From Burkholderiales bacterium (lineage in GTDB: Bacteria; Pseudomonadota; Gammaproteobacteria; Burkholderiales; Burkholderiaceae_C), in the NCBI GenBank assembly GCA_016000195.1, contig JAECRO010000032.1, positions 1 through 33,019 on the forward strand: a stretch of 33,019 bases of DNA. Direction: 5' to 3'. The notes beneath the pieces are model-generated. The model ran no database searches, was not told the DNA's origin, and worked only from the letters and a program-made list of their open reading frames with translations. Every line of letters starts with the position of its first letter. Position 1 is the stretch's first letter. Positions 1 to 8,042 of this stretch are shown one piece after another. A program made the position numbers and the translations under genes.

Positions 1-720
<720 letters not shown>

Positions 721-724
<4 letters not shown>

Positions 725-1380
725 GAGGCCACCGAAGGCTTGTTGCGCGCTGCCAGCAACTCGCGCAGGTCAAACGCAAACCCTTCCAGGTCGGCCTCTA
801 TGCGGCCAATGCTGCGGCCAAACACGTTGTAGGCCAGCACGGCCGGAATCGCCACCGCCAGGCCGGCAGCCGTCATGATGAGCGCCTCGCCAACCGGGCC
901 CGACACCTGGTCGATGGTGACTTGCCCTGCCGTCGCCATGCCGGTCAGCGCATGGTAAATGCCCCAGACCGTTCCCAGCAGCCCCACGAAGGGCGCGGTG
1001 GAGCCGACCGTGGCCAGCAGGACCTGGCCAAACTGCAGTTTTTGCAGCACGGCATGCAGGGCGTTGCGCAGCACGCGCGTGAGTTGCGCCGCCTGGTCGC
1101 CCGCCGTGGCCAGTGTTCCGTGCGCTTTGGCCTGCGTCGCAACAATCAGCGGCAGCACCAGGGCTTCACGGTCAAAGGCGGCGACTTTTTCTCGGGCGGC
1201 GTCAACCGAGGACGACTGCCAGAAAGCCGCCGTGCAGCGTGCCACATCGCCTGCGGCACGCTGCAGCAGCCAGGTTTTCCACAAGATCACGACCCAGCTG
1301 GCCACCGACATGGCCAGCAGCAGCACCGCGACCAGCTGGCTGACAAGGCCGCCTTGGGTGATGAGGGCCAGCAGGCTCAT
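721..1380 (-). CDS. exbB: MotA/TolQ/ExbB proton channel family protein
   Basis: 219 residues with three hydrophobic segments at about 14-37, 118-145 and 166-187. The second carries the family core GSTAPFVGLLGTVWGIYHAL and the third GPVGEALIMTAAGLAVAIP, both diagnostic of TolQ/ExbB. It should form the channel around the ExbD helix and use proton motive force. Its start lies 7 bases after the dapB stop and its stop overlaps exbD by ATGA, giving a bamE-dapB-exbB-exbD run. As for exbD, assignment to Exb rather than Tol rests on the absence of tolA, tolB and pal nearby. Confidence 0.87.
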
Positions 1381-1387
1381 GCCGGCA

Positions 1388-2218
1388 TCACTTCAGATCA
1401 AGTACATCGAACATGTCAAAAAGGCCGTTCGTCTGCGTGTCCAGAAAACGGGCCGCGCGCAGGCTGCCCTGGGCATAGGTGGCCCGGCTGGAGGACTTGT
1501 GGCTGATTTCGATGCGCTCGCCGGTGCCGGCAAACAGCACGGTGTGGTCGCCCACGATGTCGCCGCCGCGGATGGTGGCAAAGCCGATGCTCGACGGGTC
1601 GCGCTCGCCGGTCACGCCTTCGCGCGCATAGACGGCGCAGTCCTTGAGGTCGCGGCCCAGCGCGCCGGCGATCACTTCACCCATCTTGAGCGCGGTGCCC
1701 GAGGGCGCATCGACCTTGTGGCGGTGATGCGCCTCGATGATTTCAATGTCGTAGCCGGTGGACAGCGCCCTGGCCGCCATTTCAAGCAGCTTGAGCGTGA
1801 CATTGACGCCGACGCTCATGTTGGGCGCCATGACGATGGCGATGTCCTTGGCGGCATCAGCGATTTCGGCCTTCTGGGCCTCGGAAAAGCCGGTCGTGCC
1901 AATCACCAGCTTGATGCCCAGCTCGCGGCAGACCGCCAGATGGGCCAGCGTGCCTTCGGGCCGGGTGAAATCAATCAGCACGCGGGAATTTTTCAGTCCC
2001 TCACGGATGTCTGCATTGATCAGAACGCCGCTGGACCGTCCCGAAAACGCGCTGGCGTCCGTGCCGATGGCCGGACTGCCCGCCACATCAAGCGCACCCG
2101 CCAGCAGGCAGTCGGTGCTGGCATTCACTGCTTCAATCAGCATGTGGCCCATGCGGCCGCTGGCTCCGGCAACGCCAATCCGCAGGCTGCGCTCTTGCGC
2201 CACGGCGCCCGCGCTCAC
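1388..2218 (-). CDS. dapB: 4-hydroxy-tetrahydrodipicolinate reductase
   Basis: 276 residues, normal length. It reduces hydroxy-tetrahydrodipicolinate to tetrahydrodipicolinate with NAD(P)H in the lysine/meso-diaminopimelate pathway. The nucleotide-binding loop GASGRMG is at residues 18-24. The catalytic stretch [16 protein letters not shown] has His164 and Lys168 at the positions of the E. coli catalytic His159/Lys163. The C-terminus [10 protein letters not shown] is family-typical. The start is GTG at 2218, overlapping the bamE stop as GTGA, which suggests translational coupling. An internal ATG start would cut into the Rossmann fold, so GTG is preferred. Confidence 0.96.
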   Translation of the reverse strand: MSAGAVAQERSLRIGVAGASGRMGHMLIEAVNASTDCLLAGALDVAGSPAIGTDASAFSGRSSGVLINADIREGLKNSRVLIDFTRPEGTLAHLAVCRELGIKLVIGTTGFSEAQKAEIADAAKDIAIVMAPNMSVGVNVTLKLLEMAARALSTGYDIEIIEAHHRHKVDAPSGTALKMGEVIAGALGRDLKDCAVYAREGVTGERDPSSIGFATIRGGDIVGDHTVLFAGTGERIEISHKSSSRATYAQGSLRAARFLDTQTNGLFDMFDVLDLK

Positions 2219-2799
2219 TGCTTGGAGCTTTCGAGCGGCGGATAGACCGTGCTTGACGGGCCGGCCGGCTCACTGGCGGGCGCCGAAGAGAGTTCGGCGC
2301 CCGCTTTGGACGAACCGGATTTTTCAGCCGCCTTGAGCTGCTCTTCGGTGGCCTCCAGAACCGGCACTTTTCCCAGGGCGCGCTTGTTGCTCAGGGTGGA
2401 GATGAACTCGGCTTCGCTGGGCATGGCGTCGCCCGAAAAGCGCTCCAGCTGGTCGCCCTTGAAGAACACGGTGTATTTGAAAATCTGCGGCTCGACGCCC
2501 TGCCGCTTCAGGGTAAAGACATAGTCCCATCGGTCAGCATGAAACAGGCTGCTCATCAGCGGCGTGCCAAGCACTGCCTTGACCTGGTCGCGCGACATGC
2601 CGGCCTGGAGCTGCGCAACCTGCTCTTTGGAGACAAAGTTGCCCTGGATAACGTCTATCTTGTACGGCGTGATCCAGTTGACCGGGTTGACCGAACTGCT
2701 GCTCATGGTGTTGCTGCTGCAGGACGCCAGCACCACGCAAGCTCCGGCAATTAGGATTTTTTGAATGCTGTAATGAGGTTTTGCAGGCAGGGCAGACAT
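2215..2799 (-). CDS. bamE: Outer membrane assembly lipoprotein BamE (SmpA/OmlA)
   Basis: 194 residues from ATG 2799 ([19 protein letters not shown]). A signal sequence ends in the lipobox L24-A-S-C27, so Cys27 should be lipidated and the protein anchored to the outer membrane as part of the BAM complex. The SmpA/OmlA fold follows: a segment ending [20 protein letters not shown], then [20 protein letters not shown] and the strand [16 protein letters not shown]. The C-terminus has an extra Ala/Ser/Pro-rich tail of about 60 residues beyond the domain. The frame stays open upstream across the fur antisense strand, which is an artefact; ATG 2829 is an alternative start 10 codons earlier. Divergence from fur is the arrangement known for omlA/fur in other proteobacteria. 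Confidence 0.9.
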   Translation of the reverse strand: MSALPAKPHYSIQKILIAGACVVLASCSSNTMSSSSVNPVNWITPYKIDVIQGNFVSKEQVAQLQAGMSRDQVKAVLGTPLMSSLFHADRWDYVFTLKRQGVEPQIFKYTVFFKGDQLERFSGDAMPSEAEFISTLSNKRALGKVPVLEATEEQLKAAEKSGSSKAGAELSSAPASEPAGPSSTVYPPLESSKQ

Positions 2800-2812
2800 A
2801 GTGGAAGGTGTA

Positions 2813-2831
2813 GCGATATGATCAATCATTG
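2813..2831. promoter_or_regulatory. Candidate Fur-box-like inverted repeat between bamE and fur
   Basis: ATGAT-CA-ATCAT, an inverted repeat in GATATGATCAATCATT, lies in the bamE/fur intergenic region. The Fur box core is AATGAT-A-ATCATT; here the spacer is two bases instead of one, so the match is imperfect. Fur autoregulation from such a site is plausible but unproven. Confidence 0.28.
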
Positions 2832-2913
2832 TAGCGGCTGGGTGCTTCCAGGCCTGTTTTTCAAGCCGCCCGGGATCGCGCCCCTTTCCCAGAGAGACTC
2901 CAGAGATATCCCC

Positions 2914-3366
2914 ATGAGCAACATTGATGAGCTGAAAAACACAGGCCTGAAGGCAACCTTGCCGCGCCTGAAAATCCTGGAGATTTTTCAGGCGGGCAAG
3001 CAACGCCACATGACGGCCGAGGATGTTTTTCGTGTCTTGCTCGAAGATCGCTCCGACATAGGGCTGGCCACGGTGTACCGTGTCCTGATGCAGTTCGAGC
3101 AGGCAGGACTGCTCAACCGCAGCAACTTCGAATCCGGCAAAGCAGTGTATGAGATCAACGAGGGCCAGCACCACGACCATCTGGTCTGCCTGGACTGCGG
3201 AAAGGTCGAGGAGTTTTACGACGCCGAGATTGAAAAACGCCAGAACGCAGTAGCCGATATCAAGGGTTTTGCCATCGCCGACCACTCGCTGTCGATTTAT
3301 GCCAACTGCACCAAGCCCAACTGCCCCAACCGGCAGACAGCGCCCGGACGGCACCACCCGGCCTGA
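2914..3366 (+). CDS. fur: Ferric uptake regulator Fur
   Basis: 150 residues from ATG 2914 (MSNIDELKNTGLKATLPRLK), the usual Fur start; an open frame extends upstream but lacks similarity. The winged-helix domain includes HMTAEDVF and DIGLATVYRVLMQFEQAGLL (about 32-66). Metal sites are visible: HHDH at 86-89, the C92-x2-C95 pair, and C132-x4-C137 in YANCTKPNCPN, matching the structural zinc cysteines of Fur. The protein represses iron-uptake genes when Fe(II) is bound. It is transcribed away from bamE and converges on hprK, with an intergenic repeat between. Confidence 0.95.
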   Translation: MSNIDELKNTGLKATLPRLKILEIFQAGKQRHMTAEDVFRVLLEDRSDIGLATVYRVLMQFEQAGLLNRSNFESGKAVYEINEGQHHDHLVCLDCGKVEEFYDAEIEKRQNAVADIKGFAIADHSLSIYANCTKPNCPNRQTAPGRHHPA

Positions 3367-3385
3367 ATTTTCAAAAAATATGCAT

Positions 3386-3446
3386 CATATTGGCACTATG
3401 CGCAGCAAGCACGGGCGCAAGTAGCTACTAATTTAATAGCAAAATT
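3386..3446 (+). repeat. Intergenic repeat family, copy A
   Basis: Between the convergent fur and hprK ends. It has the two shared blocks TGCGCAG and, 16 bases on, TAGCTACTAATTTAATAGCAA, an inverted repeat with an AT-rich centre. Six further copies are listed below. Confidence 0.75.
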
Positions 3447-3457
3447 CCAGCCGGAAC

Positions 3458-4408
3458 TCAGTCGTCCTGCTCCATGGCGCGCCGGTGGCGTTCGACGAAT
3501 TCCTGATAGGTATTGATGCCGCGCAGCTGCAAAATGGCATTGCGCACAGCCGCCTCGACCAGCACCGCGATGTTGCGGCCGGCTTCGACCTGAATGATGA
3601 CCTTGCGCACCGGAACGCCCAGCACATCCTGCGTCAGCGGCTCATACGGGATGCGTTCGTAGTCGCGCTCCAGCGTTTCACGGCGCACCAGATGCACGAT
3701 CATTTTCAGGCGCATTTTTCGGCGCACGGCCGTCTCGCCAAAAATGGCCTTGATGTCGAGCAGGCCGATACCGCGCACTTCAAGCAGGTTTTGCAGCAAG
3801 TCAGGGCAACGCCCTTCAATGGCGGTCTGATTGATCCGGAACAGGTCGATGGCGTCATCCGCCACCAGTCCATGGCCGCGCGATATCAACTCCAGCCCGA
3901 GCTCGCTTTTGCCAAGCCCTGACTCGCCGGTAATCATCACGCCCATGCCCAGAATGTCCATGAACACGCCGTGCATGGAAGTACGCTCGGCGAAATGCCG
4001 GGACAGATAAGCCCGCAGCACATCAATCACGAAGGCTGCAGACTCCGGGGTGGCAAACATGGGCAACTGGGCGCGCTCGCACATCGACAGCAGCGTGTCG
4101 GGCGCGGTCTGGCCATCGGCCACCACCAGCACGGGAGGCTCCAGCGTGATGATGCGCGAGATGCGGCGAGCACTGTCCTCGGGGCTGACATTGGCCAGGT
4201 AGGCAACCTCGCGCTCGCCCAGAATCTGCACCCGATAGGGATGGATGTAGTTAAGGTAGCCGACCAGATCGGCCCCGGAGCGGGCCTCGCTGACCGCCAC
4301 CTCGTCAAAACGCCGTTCCGAAGCCCCCAGCCCGGCGACCCACTCCCATTTCAGGGTGGCGCGGTGGTCTTCGAACAAGACGTCCGCGCTGACGACGGTG
4401 GGTTTCAT
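3458..4408 (-). CDS. hprK: HPr kinase/phosphorylase
   Basis: 316 residues, standard length. This bifunctional enzyme phosphorylates HPr or a paralogue on serine and reverses the reaction. His146 lies in the conserved MHGVF stretch, the P-loop GESGLGKS is at 161-168, VADDAID at 182-188, and the family signature [14 protein letters not shown] at 211-224. It follows ptsN with a 28-base gap and is probably cotranscribed. In proteobacteria hprK next to ptsN belongs to the regulatory nitrogen-type PTS rather than sugar uptake. The usual next gene rapZ is absent here: fur lies convergent instead. Confidence 0.96.
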   Translation of the reverse strand: MKPTVVSADVLFEDHRATLKWEWVAGLGASERRFDEVAVSEARSGADLVGYLNYIHPYRVQILGEREVAYLANVSPEDSARRISRIITLEPPVLVVADGQTAPDTLLSMCERAQLPMFATPESAAFVIDVLRAYLSRHFAERTSMHGVFMDILGMGVMITGESGLGKSELGLELISRGHGLVADDAIDLFRINQTAIEGRCPDLLQNLLEVRGIGLLDIKAIFGETAVRRKMRLKMIVHLVRRETLERDYERIPYEPLTQDVLGVPVRKVIIQVEAGRNIAVLVEAAVRNAILQLRGINTYQEFVERHRRAMEQDD

Positions 4409-4436
4409 GCCGGCCTGTAACGCGAATGCCGGAGGC

Positions 4437-4910
4437 TCATGGGCTGACTTCGTGGGCAGACTGCCAGGAAGCGATCAACTGGTGCAGCGCGGCGGCATCA
4501 GGACTGGTCTTGAGTTGCTCGCGCAGTGCGCTGTCGCTCAGCAGTTCCGCAATTTCAGACAGTATTTCAAGGTGTTTTTGCGTTGCAGCTTCAGGAACCA
4601 GCAAAAACACCAGCAAGTTGACGGCCAGCTCATCCGGCGCATCAAAACCAATGGGAGTCTGCAACTGGAAAATCGCAGCCATCGGCATTTTCAGCCCTTT
4701 GATGCGGCCGTGTGGAATGGCCACGCCATGGCCCAGCCCGGTCGAACCCAGACGCTCGCGGGCAAACAGGCTGTCGGTGATGAGCGCGCGATTCAGGCCG
4801 TGCAGGTTTTCAAACAGCAGCCCGGCTTCTTCAAACGCGCGCTTTTTACTGGTCGCCTCGACGCGGACCAGCACTTGGGGAGGGGGCAGAATTTGCGAAA
4901 GACGGTTCAT
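4437..4910 (-). CDS. ptsN: PTS IIA-like nitrogen-regulatory protein PtsN (EIIA-Ntr)
   Basis: 157 residues, normal for EIIA-Ntr. The phosphorylation site is His67 in [15 protein letters not shown], the hallmark of the PTS IIA type 2 fold, followed by the typical [20 protein letters not shown] segment. It takes phosphate from NPr and regulates potassium transport, nitrogen and stress responses by protein contacts. It heads a ptsN-hprK pair. A strong terminator (4968-4997) separates it from hpf, so it needs either read-through or its own promoter in 4911-4967. Confidence 0.94.
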   Translation of the reverse strand: MNRLSQILPPPQVLVRVEATSKKRAFEEAGLLFENLHGLNRALITDSLFARERLGSTGLGHGVAIPHGRIKGLKMPMAAIFQLQTPIGFDAPDELAVNLLVFLLVPEAATQKHLEILSEIAELLSDSALREQLKTSPDAAALHQLIASWQSAHEVSP

Positions 4911-4967
4911 AACGCTCTTTTAATCGCCGAATTATGCACTTTACAGTGGATTGATTGAAAGATGGAC

Positions 4968-4997
4968 AAAAAAAAGCCGCTTGCCATTGCAAACGGC
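4968..4997 (-). terminator. Strong rho-independent terminator between hpf and ptsN
   Basis: Read on the minus strand, GCCGTTTGC-AATG-GCAAGCGGC forms a nine-pair stem (one G-U pair) directly followed by eight T. It lies about 120 bases after the hpf stop. Confidence 0.88.
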
Positions 4998-5116
4998 CGG
5001 CGCATACAACACTTCATCGAGTCGGTACTGAAAGCAAATCCTGCGGGCTCATCTCATTGATGGATGCGCTCAACCCATCAAGGGGCGAGCACACCGGAAA
5101 AGTCCTTAAATCAGGT

Positions 5117-5449
5117 TCAGGCTTCTGCGCGTTTTGCGCAAATATGCCCATGATCCTGGACTTTGGTTTTATAGCGGCCGACCTGCCGATCGAGTTTGTC
5201 CGCCAGTTCGTCGACAGCAGCATACAAATCAGCATGCGAGCTTTCGGCAAACAAGTCGCGGCCCTTGACATGCACATTGCACTCGGCCCGCTGGCGTTTT
5301 TCCTTCTCTGTCATGTTATCCACTGCCAGTATCACTCTGACATCGACTACCTGGTCGAAATGCCGCGTAATGCGATCCAGCTTGCTCGTCACATAGCCGC
5401 GGAGTGCAGGGGTAATCTCAAGGTGGTGACCACTAATCGTCAAGTTCAT
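5117..5449 (-). CDS. hpf: Ribosome hibernation-promoting factor (short HPF/RaiA family)
   Basis: 110 residues from ATG 5449, which is preceded by a clear AAAGGAG site seven bases upstream; the open frame further upstream is ignored for that reason. The sequence [20 protein letters not shown], the central [20 protein letters not shown] and the end [19 protein letters not shown] are typical of HPF, which binds the 30S decoding region and stabilises inactive 100S dimers in stationary phase. There is no long-form C-terminal dimerisation domain. In many Burkholderiales it follows lptB-rpoN and precedes ptsN; here nothing recognisable lies upstream, and a terminator follows. Confidence 0.95.
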   Translation of the reverse strand: MNLTISGHHLEITPALRGYVTSKLDRITRHFDQVVDVRVILAVDNMTEKEKRQRAECNVHVKGRDLFAESSHADLYAAVDELADKLDRQVGRYKTKVQDHGHICAKRAEA

Positions 5450-6119
5450 ACAGAGACTCCTTTTCCAAAAGTTGGAACTGGTTGAAAAACGCTGCCAGAC
5501 GCGTGAAGCAAAGCAGCAGACGGGACACTCTCTTGCTTTCACTATGCCCTCTATAACCTGCAATTGCAAGCCATTGCCTTCATGAATCATGGGTATCTCC
5601 GCAGAGCAGGAACTTATGCAAACATGGCCAATTTCGACGATTACAAAGCTTTTGTTGTTAACTACAGCTAAAAAAATTTCAGTTTTTAAAATCGCTTAAT
5701 CATTTTTTTGTTACAAAAGTATGCTATTTGTTAATAAAAGTTTAGTACGGCCAATGGAGCCCGGAAGAGAAAAGTGCCGGCAATCAAAAACTCAACAACC
5801 CATTTTCACTGGCGCTAATTTGTGGCTTCACAAGTCGCGCGGCAGTTTTCCCGAGGCAGTTTCCGGTGAATGCCGAACCGCTGGAACTGCCGCTTGCGCG
5901 GTAGATAAATGGCATTCGCAATGCCATAATCGCGGCTTATTTGTTACGGAGAAATCCTTGGAAAGCAGTCCCAGTTGGCCGCTTTCAACACTGCGGACAG
6001 ACGCCGGATAAGGGCTGGAAGCGGGTTGAAAGCGATGCCTCCATCCACCCAACCCGCTCTTGTGTCAAGGCATGAACCGCGCCTTGCGCAGGCTCATGCA
6101 TATCGAAAAGCCGTCTGTC
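5450..6119. other. Long gene-free region with AT-rich block and inverted repeats, between hpf and corA
   Basis: About 670 bases without a convincing gene. 5640-5745 is strikingly AT-rich with runs of A and T, unlike the rest of the window. Downstream, GCGGCAGTT (5839-5847) pairs perfectly with AACTGCCGC (5885-5893), and a CGC/GCG pair extends the stem past a TT bulge. A second hairpin ATGGCATT-CGC-AATGCCAT (5909-5927) follows. Both could form in a corA leader or a small RNA from the plus strand. Very short frames (such as ATG 5616, 27 codons, and ATG 5624, 15 codons) have no family similarity that I recognise. The hpf promoter must also lie here. Confidence 0.5.
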
Positions 6120-7109
6120 ATGCTCAATATTTTCACGCTCGCCAATGGCCGGCTGTTCCAGGAAGAAATCGAATCCCTGGAAGAACTCTCCAAGTTCCAG
6201 CCGATCTGGGTTGACCTGGAATCTCCCACCCTCGAAGAAAAACGCTGGATCAAGCAGTATTACGGCCTGTCCATTCCTGAAGATGCAATGGACGAGGACA
6301 TTGAAGAGTCCGCCCGCTTTTACGAGGAAGACAACGGCGAGCTGCATATCCGCTCGGACTTTTTGATTGCCGATGAAGACGAGCCCCGCACGGTGCGGGT
6401 CGCTTTCATCCTCAACCTGGTCAACGATGACCTGAAAAGCAAGGGTGTCTTATTCTCGATCCATGATGAAGACGTGCCGGTATTCAGGCTGCTGCGCATG
6501 CGTGCGCGCCGCGCGCCGGGCCTGATCGAGGACGCCAAGGAAGTGCTGCTCAAGCTGTTTGATGCTGACGCCGAGTATTCAGCCGACACGCTTGAAGGCA
6601 TTTATGTTGATCTTGAAAAGGTCAGCGCCAGGGTGCTGTCGGGCAACATGACCGATGCCCTGGCCAGCGAGGTGCTGGGCGCCATTGCCCGCCATGAGGA
6701 TCTGAACGGCCGCATTCGCCGCAACATGATGGACACGCGGCGCGCCGTCAGCTTCATGATGCGCAGCAAGATGCTCAACGCCGAGCAATTCGAGGAAGCG
6801 CGGCAAATCCAGCGCGACATCGACTCGCTGGACTCGCACACGGCTTTTCTCTTTGACAAGATCAACTTTCTGATGGATGCCACGGTCGGCTTCATCAACA
6901 TCAACCAGAACAAGATCATCAAGATTTTCTCGGTCGCCAGCGTGGCCTTGCTGCCGCCCACGCTGATCGCCAGCGTGTACGGCATGAATCTGAAATTTCC
7001 CGAACTTGAATTTCTGGGTGGCTGGGGCTACCCCTACACGGTCAGTGTGATGGTGGCCAGTGCGCTGGTGCCGATGTGGTACTTCAGGAAACGCGGCTGG
7101 TTGCAGTAA
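6120..7109 (+). CDS. corA: Magnesium/cobalt transporter CorA
   Basis: 329 residues from ATG 6120 (MLNIFTLANGRLFQEEIESL), the start usual in this group; the frame is open further upstream through TTG 6060, and ATG 6096 is another possibility. The protein has a long soluble, acidic, helical N-terminal domain and two C-terminal membrane helices. The selectivity motif YGMN is at 287-290, at the end of the first helix (SVASVALLPPTLIASVYGMN), and a short basic tail follows. CorA forms a pentameric inner-membrane channel for Mg2+ and Co2+. It is transcribed alone, with structured non-coding DNA upstream. Confidence 0.94.
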   Translation: MLNIFTLANGRLFQEEIESLEELSKFQPIWVDLESPTLEEKRWIKQYYGLSIPEDAMDEDIEESARFYEEDNGELHIRSDFLIADEDEPRTVRVAFILNLVNDDLKSKGVLFSIHDEDVPVFRLLRMRARRAPGLIEDAKEVLLKLFDADAEYSADTLEGIYVDLEKVSARVLSGNMTDALASEVLGAIARHEDLNGRIRRNMMDTRRAVSFMMRSKMLNAEQFEEARQIQRDIDSLDSHTAFLFDKINFLMDATVGFININQNKIIKIFSVASVALLPPTLIASVYGMNLKFPELEFLGGWGYPYTVSVMVASALVPMWYFRKRGWLQ

Positions 7110-7130
7110 GCCAGTGCCGCCATTTATGCG

Positions 7131-7192
7131 ATTAAATACGTCTTTTGCGCAGTGTGCATGGGCGTAATAAGCTATTTTTTTGATAGCAAATT
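7131..7192 (+). repeat. Intergenic repeat family, copy B (overlaps the mtnN stop)
   Basis: TTGCGCAG, then 16 bases, then AAGCTATTTTTTTGATAGCAAA. It lies between convergent corA and mtnN, and the inverted-repeat part runs into the mtnN 3' end. Confidence 0.75.
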
Positions 7193-7948
7193 CAGAAAGC
7201 GCTCAATAATCAGGTGGGCATAGCGGCTGGCGGTCGCCTCCACGAAATCCGGAAAATCGACATGCGCGCTGTCGTCGGCGCGGTCTGAAATGGTGCGCAT
7301 GACGGCAAAGGGAACGCCGTAGTCCATGCAGACCTGCGCCACAGCAGCGCCTTCCATCTCGACCGCCAGCACGGCATGGCCGGCGTCCGCGAGCAGGTCA
7401 TGCAGGCTGCGTGATTCTTCAGCACTCGATACAAACCGGTCCCCGCTGGCGATCAGGCCCTGGTGAACGCAGGCGTCATGAAAGCCGTGGGTCGCCAGGC
7501 TTTCGTGCGCCAGCGCCTTGCTACTCGCCTCAAAGAGCAGTGCGCTCAGGGTTGCGTCGCAGTGAAACCGGGTTTTGCCGTACAGCGGCACTTCATAGCG
7601 GGGAAACAGCGGCGACGCATCCAGATCGTGCTGCACGAAATCGGTCGCCACCACCACGTCGCCTACCTTCACGCCCTGGCCCATGCCGCCGGCAACGCCG
7701 GTGAACACGATGCGGCGCACGCCAAAGCGCTCGATCAGCGCGGTTGTGGTGGTCGCGGCAGCCACCTTGCCAATCTTTGACAAGGCCAGCACCACGGACT
7801 GGCCATGCAGATCCCCGAGCCAGAAATCGCGACTCGCATGATGGACCTTGCGCGGCTGGTGCAGCAGCTCGATGAGGCCGCGCTGCTCCTGTGGCAAGGC
7901 GCTGAGGATGGCAATGGGCGTTATGGCAGGGGCAGAGGTCAATGGCAT
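7172..7948 (-). CDS. mtnN: 5'-methylthioadenosine/S-adenosylhomocysteine nucleosidase
   Basis: 258 residues from ATG 7948 (MPLTSAPAITPIAILSALPQ). It hydrolyses the N-glycosidic bond of methylthioadenosine and S-adenosylhomocysteine in methionine salvage. Family motifs are IVFTGVAGG (80-88), ASGDRFV (167-173), VEMEGAAVAQVC (196-207) with the ligand-binding Met-Glu pair, and RTISDRAD with the catalytic Asp222. The frame is open into fadD, but the family N-terminus starts here. The last residues LSKK and the TAG stop lie inside repeat copy B. It is about 90 bases downstream of fadD and may share its transcript. Confidence 0.92.
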   Translation of the reverse strand: MPLTSAPAITPIAILSALPQEQRGLIELLHQPRKVHHASRDFWLGDLHGQSVVLALSKIGKVAAATTTTALIERFGVRRIVFTGVAGGMGQGVKVGDVVVATDFVQHDLDASPLFPRYEVPLYGKTRFHCDATLSALLFEASSKALAHESLATHGFHDACVHQGLIASGDRFVSSAEESRSLHDLLADAGHAVLAVEMEGAAVAQVCMDYGVPFAVMRTISDRADDSAHVDFPDFVEATASRYAHLIIERFLNLLSKK

Positions 7949-7995
7949 GAAGCCGATTTTCGCCACAAAGCACGGCCTGGGAAACAAAGCAGAAC

Positions 7996-8042
7996 AAAAA
8001 AGCCGGCTTGCGCCCCTTGGGAACCCTTGCTGCGGCTTAGCG
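7996..8042 (-). terminator. Possible weak terminator after fadD
   Basis: On the minus strand, AAGCCG at the fadD stop can pair with CGGCTT some 27 bases on, followed by TTTT. The loop is long and the site is just upstream of mtnN, so this is a weak candidate. Confidence 0.3.

Noticed and set aside
2800-3357. Upstream extension of the bamE frame across the fur antisense strand
   Set aside because: The frame is only open because of codon bias in fur. The lipoprotein signal and lipobox fix the start near 2799 (or 2829).
5450-5640. Sigma-54 type promoter before hpf
   Set aside because: GG and GC elements such as TGGCTTGCAATTGCA are one or two bases too close for a -24/-12 promoter.
5616-5699. 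Very short frames with ATG at 5616 (27 codons, AGGA upstream) and 5624 (15 codons)
   Set aside because: They could be leader peptides but there is nothing beyond a possible ribosome site; AT-rich DNA gives such frames by chance only for short lengths, so they were noted but not called.
5721-6011. 96-codon frame in the hpf-corA gap
   Set aside because: No ribosome site, mixed composition, crosses both hairpins, and no similarity I recognise.
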